A stretch of DNA of 7,040 nt from UBA1124 sp963933095 (GTDB taxonomy: Bacteria; Pseudomonadota; Gammaproteobacteria; Pseudomonadales; Cellvibrionaceae): positions 1-7,040 of the forward strand of contig CAWVSV010000101.1 in NCBI GenBank assembly GCA_963933095.1, written 5' to 3'. Numbering within the stretch: position 1 is the first letter of the stretch; every line of letters begins with the position of its first letter. Made by a program: the position numbers and the translations under genes. The notes under the pieces are model-generated. The model saw only the letters and a program-made list of their open reading frames with translations. It had not been told where the DNA came from and did no database searches. This document shows, in pieces, positions 1 through 5,823 of the stretch.

Positions 1-174
1 TAAATAATATATTAGACGCCATAATGATTGAAATTCTGTGATCCGATAGCGTTTTGTTCGTTATTCTGTCTACTCTTTTAGAGTGTTTTGTCATAAGTTA
101 TTCACGCTAAGCACCAAATCTCATTAAAATTTTTTTTTTTGAGTGTATATTGATCACTTTTGTTGGGCTGCCAA
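1..174. other. AT-rich region upstream of nlpD, no gene seen
   Basis: I find no coding region here. The stretch is AT-rich, with an 11-T run at 130-140. A small hairpin (ACTCT at 72-76, AGAGT at 80-84, loop TTT) is followed by GTTTT and could be a weak terminator for a gene left of the window; in relatives that neighbour is often pcm or surE. I found no promoter for nlpD with both hexamers convincing. TATATT at 146-151 is the best -10 candidate, but its -35 partner is poor. Confidence 0.5.
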
Positions 175-234
175 ATGGATATGGGCTTGAACTTTAAGGC
201 GTTAAGTAATCTTCGTGTGATCAATATATTGATC
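146..234. repeat. Inverted repeat and 16-bp palindrome spanning the nlpD start
   Basis: TATATTGATCAC (146-157) is the exact reverse complement of GTGATCAATATA (217-228), a 12-bp perfect inverted repeat with 59 nt between the arms. The right arm lies inside a perfect 16-bp palindrome, GATCAATATATTGATC (219-234), so TATATTGATC also occurs as a direct repeat at 146-155 and 225-234. The arms flank the likely nlpD start codon. They could form an mRNA stem enclosing the start, or be paired protein-binding sites. The repeat is certain; its function is unknown. Confidence 0.7.
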
Positions 235-972
235 GTCGCTCTGTTGCTTTCTGCCTGTTCAAGTCATCGCTATGTTCCAGTTAACGAGCGTAACCAGCCC
301 CCCAGTACATCTCTATCTAGTCATCGTGTCGCCGGCGGTGAGACCCTATTTGCTATTGCCTGGCGTTATGGCCTTGATTACAAGAGCCTAGCTAAGCGCA
401 ATAGAATTTCCTCGCCGTATACTATTTATCCCGGTCAGACGCTCAGTTTAAAGGCGAGCAAGAAATCCCTTAGAAAATCGCCGACAAAGTCGGTGAGCGT
501 TAAAAAATCAACCTCTAGAGCTAAAGTAAGTTCCCGTTCTCGCTCAAAAAAGAAAGCGAAAATTGTCAAAAAAACGTCATCAAAGGTGGGTTATAGCACA
601 AGTTTCAGTTGGCGCTGGCCCAGTGCTGGGCCACTAATTAAGAAATATTCACAAGGATCGGTCGTTAACAAGGGCATTGATATCGGCGGCAAAAAGGGGG
701 AATCTGTAATCACCGCAGCCCCTGGAAGGGTTGTTTATTCTGGAGATGGGTTGCGGGGTTACGGCAAGCTGGTGATTGTTAAACACAATGAAGACTATCT
801 CAGCGCTTATGCCCACAATAATCGCCTTTTCGTAAAAGAAGATCAGGTTGTTAAAGCTGGGCAAAAAATTGCCGAAATCGGTTCAAGTGGCACCGATAAA
901 AATATGCTCCATTTTGAGATACGCCGGGATGGCAAACCTGTGGATCCACTTAAATATCTTCCGAGGAGATAG
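175..972 (+). CDS. nlpD: NlpD-like LysM/LytM lipoprotein, amidase activator
   Basis: This is an outer-membrane lipoprotein of the NlpD family, which in E. coli activates the amidase AmiC to split septal peptidoglycan. With the ATG at 175 it has 265 residues. A hydrophobic signal segment ends in the lipobox LLSAC (Cys28). A LysM peptidoglycan-binding domain covers about 50-93, a Lys/Ser/Arg-rich linker 94-140, and a LytM (M23 peptidase-like) domain about 147-262. The LytM metal site is degenerate: the first His is replaced in NKGID (Asn165, Asp169 kept), and the HxH motif reads MLH (Met244, His246), while His214 remains. That fits a non-catalytic activator. The start is uncertain: ATG at 181 is also in frame, a longer TTG start at 160 is less likely, and none has a good ribosome binding site. 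rpoS follows in the same direction, and in relatives the main rpoS promoter lies inside nlpD. Confidence 0.93.
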   Translation: MDMGLNFKALSNLRVINILIVALLLSACSSHRYVPVNERNQPPSTSLSSHRVAGGETLFAIAWRYGLDYKSLAKRNRISSPYTIYPGQTLSLKASKKSLRKSPTKSVSVKKSTSRAKVSSRSRSKKKAKIVKKTSSKVGYSTSFSWRWPSAGPLIKKYSQGSVVNKGIDIGGKKGESVITAAPGRVVYSGDGLRGYGKLVIVKHNEDYLSAYAHNNRLFVKEDQVVKAGQKIAEIGSSGTDKNMLHFEIRRDGKPVDPLKYLPRR

Positions 973-1089
973 TGGACCGAGGTAATCAAGTGAAGCATTA
1001 AAGTTAAACGCTATTTGTAACTTGTATTAAGGGATTAGAGTTGGCGGGCGTTTTAAACGTTGGCTCTAGATGAGTTAAAGTTGTAGTAG

Positions 1090-1106
1090 ATAAGGCTGAT
1101 CTTATG
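1090..1106 (+). promoter_or_regulatory. rpoS ribosome binding site inside a small start-codon hairpin
   Basis: The Shine-Dalgarno-like AAGG (1092-1095) lies 8 nt before the rpoS ATG at 1104. ATAAG (1090-1094) can pair with CTTAT (1101-1105) across the loop GCTGAT, covering the ribosome binding site and the first two bases of the ATG. The stem is only 5 bp and mostly A-U, so any effect would be modest. Translational control of rpoS through leader structure is well known in E. coli, but this leader is not recognisably the same. The rest of the 131-nt nlpD-rpoS spacer shows no clear terminator or promoter. Confidence 0.4.
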
Positions 1107-2150
1107 GCAGTACCAAGCAGGGAAACAGAGACCTACACCGAAGCACTTAAAGTAGCAGGTGAGGCCGCACGCGATGTGATATCTGAAATGGCATCGAATG
1201 AGGTTAATGTTAGTTCAGGCGCCAAAAAAAGTCCGAAAGTTGCGGTTAAACGCAAGTCCACATCGCGAACTAAACTAGCCCCTATTTCTAAGCTGGAAGA
1301 CAAAACCAGTAAAAGTTTAGATGCCACTCAGCTTTATTTAAACGAAATCGGTTTCTCGCCTTTACTCAGCGCCGAAGAGGAGGTTTTTTTCTCTCGAAAA
1401 TCTCTTAAAGGCTGTGAGGCCTCTCGTAAGCGTATGATCGAATCTAACTTGCGCTTAGTGGTTAAAATTGCCCGCCGTTATGTCAATCGCGGCCTGGCAT
1501 TGCTCGACCTTATTGAAGAGGGTAATCTCGGCCTCATTCGCGCGGTAGAGAAGTTTGATCCAGAACGCGGTTTTCGTTTTTCAACCTATGCTACTTGGTG
1601 GATTCGTCAAACTATCGAGCGGGGCATCATGAATCAGACTCGCACCATTCGTCTGCCGATTCACGTGGTAAAAGAATTAAATGTGTACCTGCGTGCAGCT
1701 CGTCAGTTGACGCAGAAGCTCGATCACGAGCCTACTCCCGATGACATAGCCGCAATGCTCGACAAGCCGGTAAAAGACGTAGTGCGCGTGCTGGGTTTAA
1801 ATGAACGGGTAGCCTCGGTTGATTCGCCAGTTGGACCATCATCAGATAAAACTCTTGTGGACACTATTGCTGATCAGCATGTATCGGATCCTGCGGCACT
1901 GTTACAGGACAGCGATTTGAGTGCGGGTATTAATTCTTGGCTAGAGGATTTATCGGAAAAACAGCGCGAAGTTGTCGCTCGTCGCTTTGGTTTGCGTGGT
2001 CATGAGACCAGCACACTGGAGGAGGTGGGCCGTGAAATTGGTTTGACTAGAGAGCGCGTGCGCCAAATTCAGGTAGAAGCTCTAAAGCGTCTGCGCGATA
2101 TTTTGGAAAAGCAGGGTTTGAGTAGCGAGTCGTTGTTTGGCCGTGAATAA
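1104..2150 (+). CDS. rpoS: RNA polymerase sigma factor RpoS (sigma-S)
   Basis: This is the alternative sigma-70-family factor that directs RNA polymerase to stationary-phase and general stress promoters. It has 348 residues, slightly longer than the roughly 330-334 of E. coli and Pseudomonas. Region 1.2 starts at DATQLYLNEIG (73-83). Region 2 includes the core-binding and -10 recognition stretch (about 104-178, with RFSTYATWWIRQTIE). Region 3 runs from about 183 to 260. Region 4 ends with the -35 helix-turn-helix ETSTLEEVGREIGLTRERVRQ (from 301). Lys190, in HVVKELN, aligns with E. coli Lys173, which the adaptor RssB needs for ClpXP delivery, so regulated proteolysis is plausible. The first 70 residues are unusual: 41-70 is Lys/Arg-rich, whereas this part is acidic in E. 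coli and Pseudomonas. The ATG at 1104 has an SD-like AAGG 8 nt upstream. A strong hairpin terminator follows the stop. Confidence 0.97.
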   Translation: MAVPSRETETYTEALKVAGEAARDVISEMASNEVNVSSGAKKSPKVAVKRKSTSRTKLAPISKLEDKTSKSLDATQLYLNEIGFSPLLSAEEEVFFSRKSLKGCEASRKRMIESNLRLVVKIARRYVNRGLALLDLIEEGNLGLIRAVEKFDPERGFRFSTYATWWIRQTIERGIMNQTRTIRLPIHVVKELNVYLRAARQLTQKLDHEPTPDDIAAMLDKPVKDVVRVLGLNERVASVDSPVGPSSDKTLVDTIADQHVSDPAALLQDSDLSAGINSWLEDLSEKQREVVARRFGLRGHETSTLEEVGREIGLTRERVRQIQVEALKRLRDILEKQGLSSESLFGRE

Positions 2151-2167
2151 TATAGCGGACAATTAGC

Positions 2168-2213
2168 GGTTAAAAAATGGTTTGACCTTTAGGTTGAGCC
2201 ATTTTTTTTAACC
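2168..2213 (+). terminator. Rho-independent terminator of rpoS
   Basis: A nearly continuous stem forms between 2168-2187 and 2192-2213 with loop TTTA. The core is ATGGTTTGACC against GGTTGAGCCAT, with several G-U pairs. The right arm runs into eight Ts (2202-2209), and an A-tract sits on the left arm. It begins 17 nt after the rpoS stop. The symmetrical A and T tracts mean it could also act on the minus strand. Confidence 0.85.
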
Positions 2214-2245
2214 TTCGAGGGCTCAAATTTTTCTGTCTATATCTT

Positions 2246-2364
2246 TTCTTGGCTTTTTCATAGTTGATGATTTTGACCCGGCACTCTGCAGGGCGCAGTG
2301 GATGAACGTATCTCGGTGAATGTCCAGAGAAGCCTGAGAGTGGCCGTGGCTTCTGATGGGCATA
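2246..2364 (-). pseudogene. Decayed partial copy of the ferredoxin gene
   Basis: This non-coding stretch downstream of fdxA resembles the inside of fdxA in the same orientation and order. TTCTTGGC at 2246-2253 matches 2555-2562. GGCACTCTG at 2280-2288 matches 2602-2610. The 33 nt at 2290-2322 match 2619-2651 at 27 positions. The 13 nt at 2352-2364 match 2682-2694 at 10 positions. The offset drifts only from 309 to 330, as expected for small indels. Read on the minus strand, the best part gives IHRDTFIHCALQ against IHPDECIDCALC of the intact protein, with three of these four cysteines lost and the frame broken elsewhere. It looks like a remnant of an old tandem duplication. The core (2280-2322) is firm; the outer edges are weaker. 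Confidence 0.72.
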
Positions 2365-2406
2365 AAAAAACCGATCACACTTAATTAGAGAGTGGTCGGC
2401 TTTTTT
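2364..2406 (-). terminator. Terminator of fdxA, probably bidirectional
   Basis: CCGATCAC (2371-2378) pairs with GTGGTCGG (2392-2399), 8 bp with one G-U. Seven As lie to the left (2364-2370) and six Ts to the right (2401-2406). On the minus strand the hairpin is followed by seven Ts, 22 nt past the fdxA stop, so it should end fdxA. The T-tract on the plus strand gives a second barrier to transcription coming from rpoS. Confidence 0.85.
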
Positions 2407-2428
2407 GAAGAGTTCGAAGCGCTAATGT

Positions 2429-2752
2429 TTAGCGTTCCAAGAGCTCCAGCTTGTTAGGCTTACCGTCCCACTCTTCAGCGTCCGCCGGTGCATCTTTCAT
2501 CTCGGTAATCACCGGCCATACTTCAGCTAGCTCGGCGTTCAGGTCCATGAAAACTTCTTGGCCTTCTGGCAGCTCGTCTTCTGAGAAAATAGCATCGGCA
2601 GGGCACTCTGGTTCACATAGGGCGCAGTCGATGCACTCGTCTGGGTGAATGACTAAAAAATTAGGTCCTTCATAAAAACAGTCTACAGGGCATACTTCAA
2701 CACAATCGGTGTGTTTGCACTTAATGCAGTTTTCGCCAACAACAAAGGTCAT
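2429..2752 (-). CDS. fdxA: 7Fe ferredoxin, [3Fe-4S][4Fe-4S] type
   Basis: This is a small soluble electron carrier of the Azotobacter FdI/FdxA family, 107 residues and close to the family's usual length. Nine cysteines are at 9, 12, 17, 21, 25, 40, 43, 46 and 50. By comparison with Azotobacter FdI, Cys9, Cys17 and Cys50 hold the [3Fe-4S] cluster, and Cys21, Cys40, Cys43 and Cys46 hold the [4Fe-4S] cluster; all are present. The segment FYEGPNFLVIHPDECIDCAL is nearly invariant in the family, and the long C-terminal region with LNAELAEVWP is typical. The ATG at 2752 has GGAG 7 nt upstream (2760-2763), which fixes the start. It lies 118 nt downstream of mutS on the same strand, so read-through from mutS is possible, and a candidate promoter of its own lies in the gap. 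The physiological partner cannot be read from the sequence. Confidence 0.96.
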   Translation of the reverse strand: MTFVVGENCIKCKHTDCVEVCPVDCFYEGPNFLVIHPDECIDCALCEPECPADAIFSEDELPEGQEVFMDLNAELAEVWPVITEMKDAPADAEEWDGKPNKLELLER

Positions 2753-2793
2753 CTCAAGGCTCCATTCTATAGCCGGTCTAAAATTAGGCCGCG

Positions 2794-2802
2794 ATTCTAA
2801 CA
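2794..2802 (-). promoter_or_regulatory. Candidate extended -10 promoter for fdxA
   Basis: The minus strand reads TGTTAGAAT here, an extended -10 (TG, one base, TAGAAT) with five of six hexamer matches. No good -35 is visible at the right distance. Transcription would begin near 2787, giving a leader of about 35 nt. A dyad, GGTCTAA (2775-2781) and TTAGGCC (2784-2790), sits across the predicted start point and could be an operator. Confidence 0.35.
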
Positions 2803-2870
2803 GTTTTTTCGTGCTTGGGCTGGTGTTTTTTCTTGCTTAATTGCTCATTTAGCGCTAGTGAGAATTATTA

Positions 2871-5549
2871 CTATTTGCTAGCTAGTAACTTTAGTCGATA
2901 AAGGAGCTCTTGAGCTTGTCTAGGTGTCAGCTCGTCGGGATCAATATTATCCAATAATTCGACTGCTGGATGATTAGGCGCGGCAAAGAAGTCGCTTTGG
3001 AAAGGACTGTCACTTGTGTCAGTGCTAGCCGCTGTTTTGGTTTCTATAACTCCTGCGGTGCTCGTAATAGCGTTGTTATTATTGCTCGCGACTTGCGGGT
3101 GTTCACCGTTTTCGAGCATGCGCAACTGCTCGCGTGCTTGAATTAATACCGAGTCGGGTATACCGGCTAGTTTAGCTACTTGAATGCCATAGCTTTGGCT
3201 AGCAGCGCCCTCTTTAATATTGTGCAAGAACACGATGTTGTCGTTGTGTTCGGTCGCTGCCAAGTGCACATTGCTGACGCTGCTAATGTCATCGGCGAGA
3301 CTGGTTACTTCAAAGTAATGAGTGGCAAATAGGCTAAAGGCGCGAACTTTTTCGGCCAAATGCACGGCGCAGGCCCAGGCCAGTGATAGGCCATCGAATG
3401 TGCTGGTGCCGCGGCCAATTTCATCCATTAGTACCAAGCTTTTAGCAGTGGCATTGTTGAGAATATTGGCGGTTTCGGTCATTTCCACCATAAAGGTTGA
3501 GCGCCCACCAGCCAGATCATCGGAAGAGCCGATCCGGGTAAAGATACGATCAACCAGGCCAATAGTTGCGCGTTCGGCAGGAATAAAACTACCGATATGA
3601 GCGAGCAGGGTAATCAGTGCTGTTTGACGCATATAGGTAGATTTACCCCCCATATTAGGACCGGTAATAATGAGCATGCGTCGGTCATCGGAAAAATTAA
3701 CATCGTTGGGGACAAAGGCCCCATCTAATACCTGCTCAACAACCGGGTGGCGGCCTTTATTGATGTCGATACCCACCTGTAAATTCAGTTTTGGGCGACA
3801 GAAACCGAGGCTGTCGGCGCGCTCGGTCAGTGTTGACAATACATCCAGCTCCGATACTGCAGCGGCCGAGCTTTGTAGTTCAAACAGTTTCCCGTGCAGG
3901 GTTTCCAGCAGAGCCTCATAAAGTGCTTTCTCTCGGGTTAGGGCGCGGCTCTTGGCCGACAATGCCTTGTCTTCAAATTCTTTTAGTTCTGGGGTGATAA
4001 AGCGCTCGGCATTTTTTAATGTTTGACGGCGAATATAATCCACCGGGGCTTTCTCAGATTGGCCGCGGCTAATTTCGATAAAGTAGCCATGTACACGGTT
4101 GTAGCCAACCTTAAGGGTCGCGATACCGGTGCGCTCGCGTTCACGGTTCTCTAAATCAATGAGGTATTGACCAGCATTAGTGCTGATATTGCGTAGTTCA
4201 TCCAGCTCTGCATCGTAGCCATCTTTTATCACACCACCGTCGCGAATGACCACCGGCGGGTTGTCAATAATGGCGCATTCCAGCAGCTGGACAAAATCAG
4301 GAAACTCACCAATTTGAGTGGCGACCTGTTGGAGTCTTGGCGCCTGTAAAATTTTCAGTTCTACCTGTAGTTCTGGATAGGTGGCCAATGATTGGTACAG
4401 GCGCGATAAATCGCGCGGTCTACTGGATCGCAGGGCTAAACGGCCGAGAATACGCTCCATATCACCTACGCGCTTGAGAATTCCGTGAACGGGTTCAAAG
4501 CGGTAGTTCTGTTGTAATTCAGTGATAGCCGCCTGACGCTGATTGAGAATCTCGATATTACGCAGTGGCCGGTTTAACCAGCGTCGCAGCAGGCGGCTGC
4601 CCATGGTGGTCGCGGCATGGTTGAGTACCGAAAATAAAGTGTTGTCGTCACCGCCAGAAAGGTTGGTGTCTATTTCTAAGTTGCGCCGCGTGGCGGCATC
4701 CATAGCGACGGCATCGTCGCGGTTTTCTACGGCCAAACTGCGAATATGGGGCAAATCAGTGCGCTGTGTCTCCTGAGTGTAGCTTAGCAAGCAGCCTGCG
4801 GCGGCAATGGCAGTGTGCAGGTGATCACAGCCAAAGCCCGATAGATCTTGGGTGCCAAATTGTTGGGTTAGTAAGCGCTCGCAAGTATGCTGATCAAATT
4901 CCCAAGAGCCACGGCGGCGCAGGCCTTTGCGGTTTTCAGTAATGTCAGAACAGACCAAGTCTTCACTGACCAAAAGTTCAGCGGGACACAGGCGCTGCAA
5001 TTCGCCGAGAGCGGCATCGAGTCCAACGACTTCTAGTACCCAAAAACGACCGCTGCCAATATCAAGGCAGGCAATGCCATAAGTGGTTTCACTTTCGCTG
5101 CATGGCTCTTCACTGATTGCCACCAGTAAGTTGTCGCGGCGCTCGTCCAGCAGGGCTTCATCGCTAATAGTGCCGGGCGTCACCACACGCACCACCTTGC
5201 GCTCTACCGGGCCTTTGCTCGTGGCGGGGTCGCCAATCTGCTCGCACAAGGCCACCGATTCTCCCAACTTCACCAGCTTGGCCAAATAGCCATCGGCGGA
5301 GTGGTACGGAATGCCACACATAGGGATAGGGTTGTTGCCGGTCTTGCCGCGCGCGGTCAGAGTTATATCCAGCATGTCAGCCGCCTTCTTGGCGTCATCG
5401 TGAAACAGCTCGTAAAAATCACCCATACGATAGAACACCAGCTCGTTTGGGTGATCGGCCTTAATTTTTATCCACTGCTGCATCATCGGGGTGTGAACGA
5501 CAGTTGCTGTGGCGGTTTTTTTCTTCGGGGCTGGCTTGACGCTGGGCAT
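2871..5549 (-). CDS. mutS: DNA mismatch repair protein MutS
   Basis: MutS recognises base mismatches and small loops, then signals to MutL in methyl-directed or strand-directed repair. The protein has 892 residues, longer than E. coli MutS (853). Domain I carries the mismatch-wedging Phe45-x-Glu47 in GDFYELF, matching E. coli Phe36/Glu38. Connector, lever and clamp domains follow to about 600. The ABC-type ATPase has Walker A GPNMGGKS (630-637), the signature region around SSDDLAGGRSTF (675-686), Walker B LVLMDE (705-710) and the H-loop His744 in FATHY. A Ser/Thr/Asn-rich linker (about 815-850) precedes QSDFF (851-855), which resembles a beta-clamp-binding motif, and a C-terminal tetramerisation helix region (about 868-892). 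The extra length is in this linker and a basic N-terminus (KPAPKKKT). The ATG at 5549 gives the full N-terminus but has no clear ribosome binding site. recA is divergent upstream. Confidence 0.97.
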   Translation of the reverse strand: MPSVKPAPKKKTATATVVHTPMMQQWIKIKADHPNELVFYRMGDFYELFHDDAKKAADMLDITLTARGKTGNNPIPMCGIPYHSADGYLAKLVKLGESVALCEQIGDPATSKGPVERKVVRVVTPGTISDEALLDERRDNLLVAISEEPCSESETTYGIACLDIGSGRFWVLEVVGLDAALGELQRLCPAELLVSEDLVCSDITENRKGLRRRGSWEFDQHTCERLLTQQFGTQDLSGFGCDHLHTAIAAAGCLLSYTQETQRTDLPHIRSLAVENRDDAVAMDAATRRNLEIDTNLSGGDDNTLFSVLNHAATTMGSRLLRRWLNRPLRNIEILNQRQAAITELQQNYRFEPVHGILKRVGDMERILGRLALRSSRPRDLSRLYQSLATYPELQVELKILQAPRLQQVATQIGEFPDFVQLLECAIIDNPPVVIRDGGVIKDGYDAELDELRNISTNAGQYLIDLENRERERTGIATLKVGYNRVHGYFIEISRGQSEKAPVDYIRRQTLKNAERFITPELKEFEDKALSAKSRALTREKALYEALLETLHGKLFELQSSAAAVSELDVLSTLTERADSLGFCRPKLNLQVGIDINKGRHPVVEQVLDGAFVPNDVNFSDDRRMLIITGPNMGGKSTYMRQTALITLLAHIGSFIPAERATIGLVDRIFTRIGSSDDLAGGRSTFMVEMTETANILNNATAKSLVLMDEIGRGTSTFDGLSLAWACAVHLAEKVRAFSLFATHYFEVTSLADDISSVSNVHLAATEHNDNIVFLHNIKEGAASQSYGIQVAKLAGIPDSVLIQAREQLRMLENGEHPQVASNNNNAITSTAGVIETKTAASTDTSDSPFQSDFFAAPNHPAVELLDNIDPDELTPRQAQELLYRLKLLASK

Positions 5550-5629
5550 AATGAGGCGATTCTCGAGGCTGGGCTAAGTTGGTCAAATTCTGCTCGCGCA
5601 TTGTAAGCTAAAAGGGCCTTTCGCTACAG

Positions 5630-5661
5630 AAAAAGGGCTACTGACTTAAGCGTCAAAGCCC
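5630..5661 (-). terminator. Minus-strand intrinsic terminator upstream of mutS
   Basis: GGGCT (5635-5639) pairs with AGCCC (5657-5661), and inside it TGAC (5642-5645) pairs with GTCA (5652-5655) around TTAAGC, with a small AC/A internal loop. On the minus strand the hairpin is followed by five Ts (complement of 5630-5634), the terminator orientation. It would stop leftward transcription about 80 nt before the mutS start. It may insulate mutS, end a short transcript, or act as an attenuator if the mutS promoter lies further right. Confidence 0.55.
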
Positions 5662-5675
5662 GTTAAAATGACCTA

Positions 5676-5713
5676 TTAATAGCAGATTTATAAAATTTAA
5701 ATTCTGCTATTGA
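5676..5713. repeat. Long AT-rich hairpin between mutS and recA
   Basis: AATAGCAG (5678-5685) pairs with CTGCTATT (5704-5711). After a one-base bulge (T5703), ATTTA (5686-5690) pairs with TAAAT (5698-5702), leaving a 7-nt loop. Two more outer pairs are possible. It has no adjacent T-tract on either strand, so it does not look like a terminator. Its role is unknown. Confidence 0.6.
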
Positions 5714-5751
5714 AAGCAAGCTATGATTAGTTTTTTTTTATGGATTATCAG

Positions 5752-5789
5752 TAAATCTAAAACCACTGTATAAATCTACAAATACTGTT
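5752..5789 (+). repeat. 19-bp tandem duplication in the recA operator region
   Basis: TAAATCTAAAACCACTGTA (5752-5770) is followed directly by TAAATCTACAAATACTGTT (5771-5789), identical at 15 of 19 positions. Each unit carries ACTGT, the left half of a LexA site, so the duplication supplies a second, offset half-site upstream of the main LexA box. Confidence 0.75.
5766..5781 (+). promoter_or_regulatory. Upstream LexA-like site, one mismatch
   Basis: CTGTATAAATCTACAA fits CTGT-N8-ACAG except for the last base. Its centre is 19 bp upstream of the main LexA box, close to two helical turns, so a second LexA dimer could bind on nearly the same face of the DNA. Binding is inferred and is probably weaker than at the main box. 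Confidence 0.45.
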
Positions 5790-5802
5790 TGATCATACAG
5801 TG
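5783..5802 (+). promoter_or_regulatory. LexA box (SOS operator) of recA
   Basis: TACTGTTTGATCATACAGTG contains a perfect CTGT-N8-ACAG core (5785-5800), the gammaproteobacterial LexA operator. It overlaps the -35 hexamer and the start of the spacer of the recA promoter, an arrangement close to that of E. coli recA. LexA should therefore repress recA until RecA filaments trigger LexA self-cleavage. Confidence 0.93.
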
Positions 5803-5817
5803 GTTATGTCCTATGAT
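5789..5817 (+). promoter_or_regulatory. Sigma-70 promoter of recA
   Basis: The -35 TTGATC (5789-5794) and -10 TATGAT (5812-5817) are separated by exactly 17 bp. Transcription should start near 5824, giving a leader of about 88 nt. The region upstream is AT-rich and could serve as an UP element. Confidence 0.85.
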
Positions 5818-5823
5818 TATTTC

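Larger units (their letters stand above)
5550..5760. other. Left part of the mutS-recA divergent spacer
   Basis: No gene is seen here. The stretch contains a near-palindrome AAAGGGCCTTT (5611-5621), the minus-strand terminator and the AT-rich hairpin listed separately, and a nine-T run at 5731-5739. A possible mutS -10 (TACAAT on the minus strand, 5600-5605) has no credible -35 partner. cinA, which lies between mutS and recA in Pseudomonas, is absent. Confidence 0.6.

Noticed and set aside
88..116. An nlpD promoter from TTGTCA at 88-93
   Set aside because: No -10-like hexamer occurs 16-18 bp downstream.
130..140. The 11-T run as a phase-variation tract for nlpD
   Set aside because: No promoter clearly uses it as a spacer, and phase variation of this gene is not expected. 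It is only a homopolymer in an AT-rich spacer.
160..174. A longer NlpD starting at TTG 160
   Set aside because: It adds five residues before a normal signal peptide and has no better ribosome binding site than ATG 175 or 181.
2214..2406. An rsmZ-type regulatory RNA in the rpoS-fdxA spacer, as in Pseudomonas
   Set aside because: The stretch has almost no GGA motifs in hairpin loops and no GacA-type upstream element. Its sequence is better explained by the ferredoxin relic and two terminators.
2451..2648. A plus-strand ORF opposite fdxA
   Set aside because: It is the low-complexity shadow of the conserved ferredoxin reading frame.
2844..2862. Dyad CTCATTTAGCGCTAGTGAG as a mutS terminator
   Set aside because: The stem is imperfect in its centre and no T-tract follows on the minus strand.
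5600..5628. A mutS promoter with -10 TACAAT on the minus strand
   Set aside because: The -10 is good, but the hexamer 17 bp upstream (TGTAGC) matches the -35 consensus poorly.
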